In this document: positions 8,488 to 16,227 of the stretch, one piece after another | Numbering within the stretch: position 1 is the stretch's first letter | How the letters are laid out: the number at the start of each line of letters is the position of its first letter | Assembly: GCA_964570205.1 (NCBI GenBank) | Contig: CAZMXI010000022.1 | Coordinates: 1-36,720, forward strand | Length of the DNA: 36,720 bases | Direction of reading: 5' to 3' | DNA from: CAZMXI01 sp964570205 | GTDB lineage: Bacteria; Planctomycetota; Phycisphaerae; Tepidisphaerales; Tepidisphaeraceae | Made by a program: the position numbers and the translations under genes | The notes under the pieces: generated by a model | Told to the model about the DNA's origin: nothing | What the model saw: the letters and a program-made list of their open reading frames with translations, nothing else | The model's database searches: none

Positions 8488-9771
8488 ATGACAGCATCCG
8501 TTGAATCGATCGCAGGCACGCCGGCAATCCACCGCGGTGCGCCTTTGCCGTGTGATATCGTGATCGTCGGGGGCGGCGCTGTGGGCATGGCGACAGCGAT
8601 GGCGCTGCTGGACGGGCGCCGGGTTTCTCTGCTGGTGCTGGAAGCCGAGGATCGGCTGGCCGCCCACCAGACCGGGCACAACAGCGGGGTGATTCACTCG
8701 GGGCTGTATTACCGGCCGGGATCGCTGAAAGCGAGGATGTGCGTCGAGGGACGCGAGGCGATGTACCGTTTCTGTGCGGAGCATGGCGTGCGTCATGAGC
8801 GATGCGGGAAGATTGTCGTTGCGACCGGCGAAGTCGACCTGCCGGCGCTGGCGGAACTTGAGCATCGCGGCCTGGCCAATGGGCTCGAGGGTCTTCGCAG
8901 GCTCAGCGGCGAGGAACTGCGAGAACACGAGCCCGCCGTAGCGGGCATCGCCGGGCTGTTTGTGCCCCAGACGGGAATCGTGGACTACAGCGAAGTCACT
9001 GAGGCCTATGCCGGAGTGGTTAGGCGGCGGGGCGGCCAAGTGCTGACGAACGCGCGTGTGCTGCACGTGCACCAGAAGTCCGACCGGACCATTCTGCAGA
9101 CCACGCTCGGGGAGTTCGAGTGCAAGGGGCTCATCAACTGCGGCGGCCTGCAGTCAGACCGGATTGCCCGGATGTGCGGGCTCGAGCCCGACGTGAGCAT
9201 CGTGCCTTTCCGCGGCGAGTATTACAGGCTGAAGCCCGCGCGGTGGGGCCTGGTTCGGAACCTGATCTATCCGGTGCCGGACCCGCGTTTCCCCTTCCTG
9301 GGGGTGCATTTCACCCGCATGATCGGCGGAGGAGTGGAAGCCGGACCGAACGCGGTGCTTGCCCTGGCCCGCCACGGTTATGGATGGGCGCGGATCTCGC
9401 CACGGGACATCCTGAGCGCGATCACCTATCCCGGATTCTGGCGGATGACGGGCCGATACTGGAAGACCGGCATGGGCGAGATGTGGCGCTCGCTGAGCAA
9501 GCGGGCGTTCCTGAGGGCGTTGCGCCGGCTGATTCCGCAACTGGATCTGGCCGACCTGGAACGCGGTGGCGCCGGGGTCCGTGCCCAGGCATTGGGTCGC
9601 GATGGCCGGATGGTGGATGATTTCCGGATTCTGACGGCCGAGCGGATGATCCACGTGCTCAATGCGCCTTCGCCGGCGGCGACGGCCTCGATCAGCATCG
9701 GCCGGCACATTGCGCAACTGGCGGGCAGAGTTCTGGGTCTGCCAGCGGCGGCGAGCTGCGTGATCGCATAA
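8488..9771 (+). CDS. lhgO: L-2-hydroxyglutarate oxidase-like FAD-dependent oxidoreductase
   Basis: A 427-residue DAO-superfamily flavoenzyme. The N-terminal FAD-binding motif is VIVGGGAVG (25-33), followed by TGHNSGVIHSGLYY, a diagnostic LhgO/YgaF-type stretch. Later blocks (PQTGIVDYSEV, NCGGLQSDRIA, PFRGEYYRL, GVHFTRMIGGGVEAGPNAVLA, GGAGVRAQAL) also follow the LhgO family pattern across its usual length. Family members oxidise L-2-hydroxyglutarate to 2-oxoglutarate and pass electrons to the membrane quinone pool. AGGAG lies a few bases before the ATG. Finding it between sugar-nucleotide genes is unusual. It may oxidise a hydroxy acid released or used in the pathway, or have been recruited to a sugar-acid substrate. 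Confidence 0.88.
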   Translation: MTASVESIAGTPAIHRGAPLPCDIVIVGGGAVGMATAMALLDGRRVSLLVLEAEDRLAAHQTGHNSGVIHSGLYYRPGSLKARMCVEGREAMYRFCAEHGVRHERCGKIVVATGEVDLPALAELEHRGLANGLEGLRRLSGEELREHEPAVAGIAGLFVPQTGIVDYSEVTEAYAGVVRRRGGQVLTNARVLHVHQKSDRTILQTTLGEFECKGLINCGGLQSDRIARMCGLEPDVSIVPFRGEYYRLKPARWGLVRNLIYPVPDPRFPFLGVHFTRMIGGGVEAGPNAVLALARHGYGWARISPRDILSAITYPGFWRMTGRYWKTGMGEMWRSLSKRAFLRALRRLIPQLDLADLERGGAGVRAQALGRDGRMVDDFRILTAERMIHVLNAPSPAATASISIGRHIAQLAGRVLGLPAAASCVIA

Positions 9772-9831
9772 GGGGCCTTTCCGACCCGTCTTGACGACAC
9801 CTGAATAACGAACTCTCAAAGGAGAACCGCG

Positions 9832-10650
9832 ATGAAAGTCGTGCTTTTCTGCGGTGGTATGGGCACGCGCTTGCGCGAGTATTCGGAGACCATTCCCAAG
9901 CCGATGGTGCCCATCGGAAACCGGCCGATTCTCTGGCACATTCTCAAGTACTACGCCCATTACGGGCACAAGGATTTCATCCTGTGCCTGGGCTACAAGG
10001 CCGATGTCATCAAGGACTATTTCCTGAATTACAGCGAGTGCATCTCGAACGATTTCGTACTGAGCGACGGCGGGAAACGCGTTAAGCTCCTCAGCAGCGA
10101 CATGCAGGACTGGCGCATCACATTTGTGGACACTGGGCTGCATTCCAGCGTGGCGCAACGGCTCAGGGCGGTGCGGGAGCACCTTGACGGCGAGGAGGTA
10201 TTCCTGGCCAACTACACCGATTGCCTGACGGATGTGCCCCTGCCGACGCTGATCGACAATTTCCAGGCGCAGGACAAGTCGGCCAGCTTCCTCTGCGTGC
10301 AACTCAGCCACAGCTTCCACGTCGTGCGGATGGACGGTGATTCGCGCGTGACCGGTCTGGTCCCAGCCAACGACGCCAACATCTGGATCAACGGAGGCTA
10401 CTTCGTCTTTCGCCGGGACATTTTCGACTACATCGGCGAAGGGGACGAGCTCGTTGTGGAACCGTTCGAGCGGCTGATCCGAAAGGACCGCCTCTGCGCT
10501 TATCCGTGCCGGGGCTTCTGGGCATGCATGGACACGTTCAAGGAGCGGCAGACGCTGGAGGAACTGTGGTCGCGCGGCAAGGCGCCGTGGGAGGTATGGA
10601 AGCGGCGGAAGTCGGCCGTGGCGGAGTCCTCGGCGGTTGCGGTCGGGTAG
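9832..10650 (+). CDS. Glucose-1-phosphate cytidylyltransferase-like nucleotidyltransferase
   Basis: A 272-residue sugar-1-phosphate nucleotidyltransferase closest in pattern to RfbF, which makes CDP-glucose. Matching features are CGGMGTRLRE (7-16), KPMVPIG (23-29), PILWHILKYYAHYG, a WRITFVDTG segment, INGGYFVF, and the C-terminal GFWACMDTFKER plus GKAPWEVWK. In the acidic NTP/metal region, Asp130 is kept, but the family's usual YGDG is YTDC here. AAAGGAG (9818-9824) gives a strong ribosome binding site. It would activate a sugar for the adjacent epimerase and C-methyltransferase. The base specificity (CTP) is inferred from family resemblance. Confidence 0.88.
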   Translation: MKVVLFCGGMGTRLREYSETIPKPMVPIGNRPILWHILKYYAHYGHKDFILCLGYKADVIKDYFLNYSECISNDFVLSDGGKRVKLLSSDMQDWRITFVDTGLHSSVAQRLRAVREHLDGEEVFLANYTDCLTDVPLPTLIDNFQAQDKSASFLCVQLSHSFHVVRMDGDSRVTGLVPANDANIWINGGYFVFRRDIFDYIGEGDELVVEPFERLIRKDRLCAYPCRGFWACMDTFKERQTLEELWSRGKAPWEVWKRRKSAVAESSAVAVG

Positions 10651-10683
10651 CAATCAGGCACAGGGCGGACGAGACGAAAACTG

Positions 10684-11328
10684 ATGATTCGACTGGGACC
10701 GATCGAAGGCGTGCGAAGAGTCCTGCTGCTGGGCGCGCACTGCGACGATATCGAAATCGGCTGCATCGCGACGGCGAAACGGCTTCTCGAAGAACACCCG
10801 GACGCCGAGGTCTGCTGGGTCGTGTTTGGCGGCGCTGACCAGCGGCGGGCGCAGGAGGCTCGGCAAAGCGCGCAGATCCTGCTGCGCGGATGCCGCAGCG
10901 AGATCGCCCTTTACGAATTCCGTGATGCATTCTTTCCATTCCAGGGGGCGGAGTTGAAGGACTGCTTTGAGCGGATCAAGCGGCGGTTCTCGCCGGACAT
11001 GATCTTCACGCACTATCGCGAGGACGCCCATCAGGACCATCGGCTTGTGTGTGAACTGACATGGAACACGTTCCGCAACCACTTCATCCTTGAGTACGAG
11101 ATACCCAAGTACGACGGCGACCTGGGCCGGCCGAATGTCTATGCTCCGGTCAGCGAGGCGGCTTGCCGCGGCAAGGTGGCCCATCTCACGGAGAACTTTC
11201 CGAGCCAAGTCGAAAAGCACTGGTTCAAGGCCGAGACCTTTCAGGGCCTGATGCGCATCCGGGGGCTGGAGTGCGCTTCCCCCAGTGGCTACGCCGAGGC
11301 ATTTCATGTCCGCAAGGTGGTGCTCTAG
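10684..11328 (+). CDS. PIG-L (LmbE-like) family deacetylase
   Basis: A 214-residue metal-dependent de-N-acetylase. The first zinc motif is AHCDDIEIGC (18-27) and the second is HQDH (116-119), with a THYREDAHQDH context typical of the family. Members remove acetyl groups from N-acetylglucosamine conjugates such as GlcNAc-PI or bacillithiol and mycothiol precursors. Here the likely substrate is an N-acetylated sugar of the glycan or its nucleotide precursor (inference). The ribosome binding site is weak. The stop codon is one base before the next start, so translation is probably coupled. Confidence 0.9.
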   Translation: MIRLGPIEGVRRVLLLGAHCDDIEIGCIATAKRLLEEHPDAEVCWVVFGGADQRRAQEARQSAQILLRGCRSEIALYEFRDAFFPFQGAELKDCFERIKRRFSPDMIFTHYREDAHQDHRLVCELTWNTFRNHFILEYEIPKYDGDLGRPNVYAPVSEAACRGKVAHLTENFPSQVEKHWFKAETFQGLMRIRGLECASPSGYAEAFHVRKVVL

Positions 11329-11329
11329 G

Positions 11330-12700
11330 ATGGATGGAGGGTCCCCAAAAAGGCCTCGCGTGCTGCTTCTGGCCGAAGCGGCCAACCCGGAATGGTTCAG
11401 CGTTCCCCTGGTGGGCTGGTCGCACAGCCAGGCCATTGCCCGGCGAGTGGATGCGCATCTCGTTACACAGGTGCGCAATCGCGATGCCATCCTGCGTGCG
11501 GGGCTGGTCGAGCGCGAGCAGTTTACGGCGATCGATTCCGAGGCCGTCGCATCGCGGCTCTGCCGCCTGGGTGCAATGCTCGGCGGGGCAGCGGGCAGAG
11601 GCTGGACCACGATCATGGCGCTTCAGGCAGGCGCGTACTACTACCACGAGCACCTGGTCTGGAGGCGGTTCGGCGAGGAAATCCGTCGCGGCAGATGGGA
11701 TCTGGTGCATCGGCTGACGCCGCTGAGCCCTGTTATCCCAAGCACGCTCGCGGCCAGGTGCTGCCAGGCGGGCGTCCCCTTCGTGCTTGGACCGTTGAAT
11801 GGCGGCGTGCCCTGGCCGCGGCAGTTCAGCTCGGCCCGTCGGAAGGAAGGCGAATGGCTGTCTTACGTGCGCGACGCACACCGCCTTCTGCCGGCCTATC
11901 GCTCGACGCTCCGCGATGCCACCGCCATTCTGGTGGCTTCACGCACGACCTGGAGCCAGATCCCCGGTCGATACCATGCCAAGTGCGTCTACGTGCCCGA
12001 AAACGCCATCGATCCGATGCGATTCCCCGCCGCTCGCAACCGCGAGGCATCGAGGCCAATTCAGGTCGTATTTGTCGGACGCCTGGTGCCCTGCAAGGGG
12101 CTGGACATGCTGCTGGATGCCGCGGCGCCCTTGGTTCGCAGAGGCGATGTCAACGTGAACATCGTCGGCGATGGACCCCTGATGGGCGAATTAAAGGCTC
12201 AGGCGTCGCACGAGCGAATGGGCCGGGGCCTGCGTTTCTCCGGTTGGGTGGACCAGTCGAAGCTGCCGGGGATTCTCGCTGAATCGGACGTGTTTGCGTT
12301 TCCGAGCATCCGGGACTTCGGTGGCGGCGGCGTACTGGAGGCGATGGCGATGGGCGTCGTGCCGTTGGTGGTGGATTACGGCGGACCCGCGGAATTGGTC
12401 AGTCCCGGCGCGGGGTATGCCATTCCGATTGGTCCCCGCGAACAGATCGTCGAGAGGATGCGGTCCGTACTCTCCGACCTGGCCGCTCATCCGGAGAAGA
12501 TCGCACACAAGGCAGGGCCGGCCATGAAAAGGGCACACGAGCAGTTCAGTTGGAGTCGCAAGGCAGCGCAGGTCGTCGAAGTCTACGACTGGATCCTTGG
12601 ACGCAGAGCGGAGAAGCCGGTCTATCCGATGCCGCCATTCGAATGGCCGGCCGGGTCCGTCCATGCGACAGAGCAGGAACTCGAGGCGGTGAGGGCCTGA
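11330..12700 (+). CDS. Family 4 glycosyltransferase
   Basis: A 456-residue GT-B enzyme. The N-terminal acceptor domain is followed by a C-terminal Rossmann domain beginning with VVFVGRLVPCKGLDMLLDA. The nucleotide-sugar site is recognisable in FGGGGVLEAMAMG and the following GGPAELV. NIVGDGP and FSGWVDQSKLP are further GT4 landmarks. I start it at 11330, one base after the PIG-L stop; an in-frame ATG at 11285 would overlap that gene by 44 bases. The ribosome binding site is modest. It is a cytoplasmic retaining glycosyltransferase of unknown specificity. Confidence 0.87.
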   Translation: MDGGSPKRPRVLLLAEAANPEWFSVPLVGWSHSQAIARRVDAHLVTQVRNRDAILRAGLVEREQFTAIDSEAVASRLCRLGAMLGGAAGRGWTTIMALQAGAYYYHEHLVWRRFGEEIRRGRWDLVHRLTPLSPVIPSTLAARCCQAGVPFVLGPLNGGVPWPRQFSSARRKEGEWLSYVRDAHRLLPAYRSTLRDATAILVASRTTWSQIPGRYHAKCVYVPENAIDPMRFPAARNREASRPIQVVFVGRLVPCKGLDMLLDAAAPLVRRGDVNVNIVGDGPLMGELKAQASHERMGRGLRFSGWVDQSKLPGILAESDVFAFPSIRDFGGGGVLEAMAMGVVPLVVDYGGPAELVSPGAGYAIPIGPREQIVERMRSVLSDLAAHPEKIAHKAGPAMKRAHEQFSWSRKAAQVVEVYDWILGRRAEKPVYPMPPFEWPAGSVHATEQELEAVRA

Positions 12701-12922
12701 GTGAGCATGGGAATCGAAACGCGAAATCATCCAACGCGGGGCGCTGGCGACGAGGCCGGCGCGGGAAATGGCAAGAAGCACCGCGATCCTGCATGCGTGT
12801 CTCTTGCCGTGCCGCAGGGCCCGGTCGCGCCCATGTGTCGCCCTGCGCGAGCGGAAGACGGGGGCTCAACGGCGATGCACGGCAACGGCGCCGATGCGCT
12901 CGCAGACTCTAAAGGCCCACAC

Positions 12923-13747
12923 ATGATTCGACTGGACTCAGCATTCGAGGTCGATCCGCGGATCGCGATCGGGCCGCTTCGCATCGACGCGGTGGATGAA
13001 TCGCAGTGCATCATCCGAATCATGGACAGCCTTGCCGCGGGGCAGGGTGGCTGGCTGATCACGGCAAACCTCGATCACCTGCGGCGGCTGGTCCGCGATC
13101 CTCAGCTTGCTTGCCTGTACCGGCAGGCCGACCTGATCGTGGCGGATGGGATGCCCCTGGTTTGGGCCAGCCGGCTTCAGGGCACGCCGTTGCCGCAGCG
13201 GGTGGCGGGCTCGACGCTGGTGTCGAAATTGGCCGCCATCGCCATGTTCCGTGGCTTCTCGATCTACCTGCTGGGGGGCGCGCCGGGCACGGCGGACGAT
13301 GCGGCTGTGGCCCTCAGAACACGTTACCCGGGCCTCAGGATTGCCGGCACGGATTGCCCGCCGATGGGATTTGACCGGAATGAGGGACAGGTGCGGCAGG
13401 TTTTGCGGAGGCTGCGCGAAGCCGATCCGGACATCATCTACGTGGGGCTGGGTTCGCCCAAACAGGAACGGCTGATCGCACGCGTGCGGGACCAGTTGCC
13501 GACGGCCTGGTGGATGGGAGTGGGCATCAGTTTCAGCTTTCTGGCGGGCCGGATTCGGCGCGCCCCGCCCTGGATGCAGAACCACGGGCTGGAATGGCTT
13601 CATCGGCTGGCGCAGGAGCCGGCCCGCTTGTCACGGCGCTACCTCATGGATGACTTGCCGTTCGCAGTGGGTTTGCTGATCGAGGCGGCGACCCGCCGTG
13701 TTGGTGCATGGCGCCTCTCTCACAGGCTCAGCGCAGCCAGAAGATGA
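12923..13747 (+). CDS. WecG/TagA/CpsF family glycosyltransferase
   Basis: A 274-residue GT26 enzyme. Landmarks are TANLDHLRRL, the VADGMPLVWASR segment with the probable catalytic Asp, LLGGAPGTADDA and YVGLGSPKQE near the middle, followed by GVGISFSFLAGRIRRAPPWMQ. Family members add ManNAc, ManNAcA or similar residues to a polyprenyl-pyrophosphate-linked sugar early in glycan assembly. The frame stays open upstream to a GTG at 12701 directly after the previous stop. I prefer 12923 because the extra 74 residues look compositionally biased and AAAGG stands 7 bases before this ATG. If 12701 is used, the protein is 348 residues. The next gene starts 3 bases after the stop. Confidence 0.87.
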   Translation: MIRLDSAFEVDPRIAIGPLRIDAVDESQCIIRIMDSLAAGQGGWLITANLDHLRRLVRDPQLACLYRQADLIVADGMPLVWASRLQGTPLPQRVAGSTLVSKLAAIAMFRGFSIYLLGGAPGTADDAAVALRTRYPGLRIAGTDCPPMGFDRNEGQVRQVLRRLREADPDIIYVGLGSPKQERLIARVRDQLPTAWWMGVGISFSFLAGRIRRAPPWMQNHGLEWLHRLAQEPARLSRRYLMDDLPFAVGLLIEAATRRVGAWRLSHRLSAARR

Positions 13748-13750
13748 GAC

Positions 13751-16174
13751 ATGAACTACGATATTCAGGCCACATCCGCGTCGCGGTCCCATGAGTCCAC
13801 GGCTCTGGCGCCCGCCGTTCAAGCGATGCCTGAGCCATCCAATGTCACGTTGTTTCACAGGGTCCATCGGCTGCTCAAGGGCCGGTACTACCGATGGTGT
13901 GTGCTGCTGACTCTCCTGGGCGCGGGGCTCGGCGGTTTCTCGGCATACCGTTGGACGCGGATTGTCTACAGCAGCCAGGGCACCGTCCGCATCAAGCCGG
14001 TGGTGGCGCCGGTCCTGATGAACATCCCCGAGAATGGCGTCATGCCGATGTTTGAGTCATTCGTGCAGGCCCAGGCTGCCGTGATGGGCAGCATTCGCGT
14101 CGTCGAACTGGCGATGGAGACGCCGGAATGGCGGCGGTTGAACCGGCCGTTCTCCGATGCGGCGATCACCGAGTTCAATCAGAACCTGGAGGTGATCACC
14201 TCGCCTCGCGGCGAACTGATCAAAGTCCTTTTCAAGGACCCCGACCCGGAGGTTGCGGTCGCCGGCGTGCGGGCGATTATCGCGGCGTACCAGAGCGTAT
14301 TCTATGAGCGCGAGGTCCGGGAAGAGGAGACGAAGAAACAGACACTGGAAGAACGGGCCAGCGAATTGTGGAATGAGCTGCGTGCCAAGCGGGCGGCCAT
14401 CCAGTTGGCGGCGCAGGACTATGGGACGGACGATCTGCGAGGCATTCATCGCGCGAAGATGGAGAATCTCGGTCGGCTGGAACAGGCGCTGGACGAAACA
14501 GAGATGGCCCTGGCGGCGGCGACAACGCGGCCGGTTGGCGATGCCGACAGCGTGGGGCCGTCTGAGACGGAAATAGCCCTGCGTGACCCGCACATGCGGC
14601 GGTTATTGATGGACCGGCAGGCGCTGCGCAATGAACTGGAGCATGGCCTGTATGGCATGGGCGATAACCACCCGCGCCGGATCGCCATGCGCGGCCTGCT
14701 GGAGGCCAAGCAGCGGGAGATCGAAGAGCATGCCATCGCCTATCGCAGCGCCCTGGCTGTTGGGGGCCTGCCATCGGCCGGCGCCGGCGACATTCCGGTC
14801 GAGGAACTGCGGCTGCGTCGCAGCCGGTACCAGCAGCTCATTGCCGAGGCGCGGGCGGAAACGACGCGGATCGGGCGCAACATGCTGCTGCTCGAGAACC
14901 AGGGCAAGGAGGAGCAGGACATCATTGAACGGCTGAATCAACTCAAGAACCGAATCGAACTGCTGAAGATCGAGTCGCCGGTTCAAGGCCGTGTGCAGGT
15001 CGTCAGTGCCGGGGAACGGCCGCAGGTGCACAAGGACAACCGCCTGGAGTTCGGTCTGCTGGCGGGGATGCTGGGCGGGGGTCTGGGCTTCGGTCTGGTG
15101 CTCCTGATCGCCGCGCTCGATCGACGGCTCGGCAGTCCTGATGATGCAGTCGGCGAGACGGGCCGGCTGAACATTCTTGGGGCGCTTCCCGGCCTCTCGA
15201 CGGACTCAACCGACCCGGAGCAGGCCGAGATTGCTGCCCTCTGCGTCCACAAGCTCCGGGCACGCCTCCAGATCATCTCCGCCGAGCGCAATCACCGTGC
15301 GTTTGCCATCACCAGCCCAAGCGCCGGGACGGGCAAGACGAGCCTGACGCTTGGACTTGGCGCATCGTACGCCGCCGCCGGATCAACCACGCTGCTGGTG
15401 GACTGTGACATAGCCGGCGCCGGGCTCACATCGCGGTTGGGGCGGGTCATCCATCCGAAGCTGGGTCAGGTGCTGTTGCGAGAGCGGGCGATCACCGAGC
15501 AACAACTGGAGACGGCCCTGACAACGGCCCGCAAACAGCAACGACTGATCGGCGATATGCTGGTCGAATACGGCTACATCAGCGAGTCAACTCTGGCTCG
15601 CGCGCTGGTGACGCAGACGCGCTCGCGGCTTGGATTGTTGGATGCGGTGAATGGACATCCTTTGCACGAGTGCGTCACCGGCACCGGCATCACCGGATTG
15701 TCTATTCTGCCCATGGGATCCGCGACATCCCAGGACAGCGGCCGGCTGGCGTTGACGGGGTTGCGCAAGTTGATTGAAACGGCCAAGTTGCGGTACGACG
15801 CCGTGGTGATTGACACCGGTCCGGTTCCAGGAAGCCTCGAGGCCTCAATTGTCGCCGCGGCGGCCGACGCCGTGGTGGTGCTGGTCTCTCGGGGCGAACG
15901 GCGGCCGATCGCCCTGCGGTGTGTCCAGCATCTGCGAGACATCGGCGCAACCATTGCAGGCCTGGTCTTCAATCGCGCACACGTCCGCGACATCCACGCC
16001 TATGGCACCACGACGCGGGCCACGAGCCGTTCCTCATCGGAGCAGGGGCGTGCGGTTTCCAGGCCGGCACAGTTCATTGGAGCGGCCGACGCCGAGGGAT
16101 TGGGCCCCATCGCGACGGCGGTCACCAGCACCGCGGCCGACGAGGGCAGCCGGAACGGCGCTGCCGTCTCCTGA
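13751..16174 (+). CDS. Wzc-like polysaccharide co-polymerase / BY-kinase with an inserted MshEN-like domain
   Basis: An 807-residue inner-membrane protein that would control polysaccharide chain length. A Wzz region starts after a first membrane helix (about 48-66). A long coiled-coil-rich periplasmic part follows, and a second helix lies near 436-455 (GLLAGMLGGGLGFGLVLLI). The cytoplasmic ATPase has Walker A SAGTGKTS (524-531), Walker A' LLVDCD (548-553) and Walker B VVIDTGP (685-691). The A' to B distance is about 130 residues, against about 80 in ordinary BY-kinases (from family knowledge). The extra length is explained by two MshEN-type motifs at 570-622. The C-terminal tail has a single tyrosine (in HAYGTT) rather than the usual tyrosine cluster, so classical autophosphorylation cycling is doubtful. 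It sits directly between the WecG-type transferase and the flippase. Confidence 0.9.
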   Translation: MNYDIQATSASRSHESTALAPAVQAMPEPSNVTLFHRVHRLLKGRYYRWCVLLTLLGAGLGGFSAYRWTRIVYSSQGTVRIKPVVAPVLMNIPENGVMPMFESFVQAQAAVMGSIRVVELAMETPEWRRLNRPFSDAAITEFNQNLEVITSPRGELIKVLFKDPDPEVAVAGVRAIIAAYQSVFYEREVREEETKKQTLEERASELWNELRAKRAAIQLAAQDYGTDDLRGIHRAKMENLGRLEQALDETEMALAAATTRPVGDADSVGPSETEIALRDPHMRRLLMDRQALRNELEHGLYGMGDNHPRRIAMRGLLEAKQREIEEHAIAYRSALAVGGLPSAGAGDIPVEELRLRRSRYQQLIAEARAETTRIGRNMLLLENQGKEEQDIIERLNQLKNRIELLKIESPVQGRVQVVSAGERPQVHKDNRLEFGLLAGMLGGGLGFGLVLLIAALDRRLGSPDDAVGETGRLNILGALPGLSTDSTDPEQAEIAALCVHKLRARLQIISAERNHRAFAITSPSAGTGKTSLTLGLGASYAAAGSTTLLVDCDIAGAGLTSRLGRVIHPKLGQVLLRERAITEQQLETALTTARKQQRLIGDMLVEYGYISESTLARALVTQTRSRLGLLDAVNGHPLHECVTGTGITGLSILPMGSATSQDSGRLALTGLRKLIETAKLRYDAVVIDTGPVPGSLEASIVAAAADAVVVLVSRGERRPIALRCVQHLRDIGATIAGLVFNRAHVRDIHAYGTTTRATSRSSSEQGRAVSRPAQFIGAADAEGLGPIATAVTSTAADEGSRNGAAVS
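15458..15616 (+). other. MshEN-like tandem 24-residue motifs inside the kinase domain
   Basis: Codons 570-593 and 599-622 each fit the MshEN pattern (R)LGxxLLxxGxLxxxxLxxxLxxQ, with a 5-residue spacer, which is the layout described for this cyclic-di-GMP-binding domain. The first copy begins KLGQVLL and ends ALTTA; the second begins LIGDMLVEYGYI and ends ALVTQ. Deviations: the leading Arg is Lys in copy 1 and Leu in copy 2, and copy 1 lacks the Gly at position 10 and the final Gln. The fold is well supported; ligand binding is uncertain. Confidence 0.72.
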
Positions 16175-16227
16175 AGGACACATCCGCTCCCAGGTGGCAA
16201 TCTCCTGGATTCTGACTGACCGAGTCG

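Noticed and set aside
7570..9072. Minus-strand open frame of 500 codons
   Set aside because: It lies opposite the SDR and LhgO-like genes, both of which have complete family motifs; its His/Arg/Pro-rich translation is typical of antisense frames in GC-rich DNA.
9791..9820. TTGACG as a -35 element for the cytidylyltransferase gene
   Set aside because: No acceptable -10 sequence was found at suitable spacing.
9154..10653. Minus-strand open frame of 499 codons
   Set aside because: Antisense to the LhgO-like and cytidylyltransferase-like genes; no domain recognisable.
12701..12922. Possible 74-residue N-terminal extension of the WecG-type transferase
   Set aside because: Open frame from a GTG right after the previous stop, but its composition is unlike the enzyme, the family fold begins at 12923, and a ribosome binding site precedes that ATG. 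Kept only as an alternative start.
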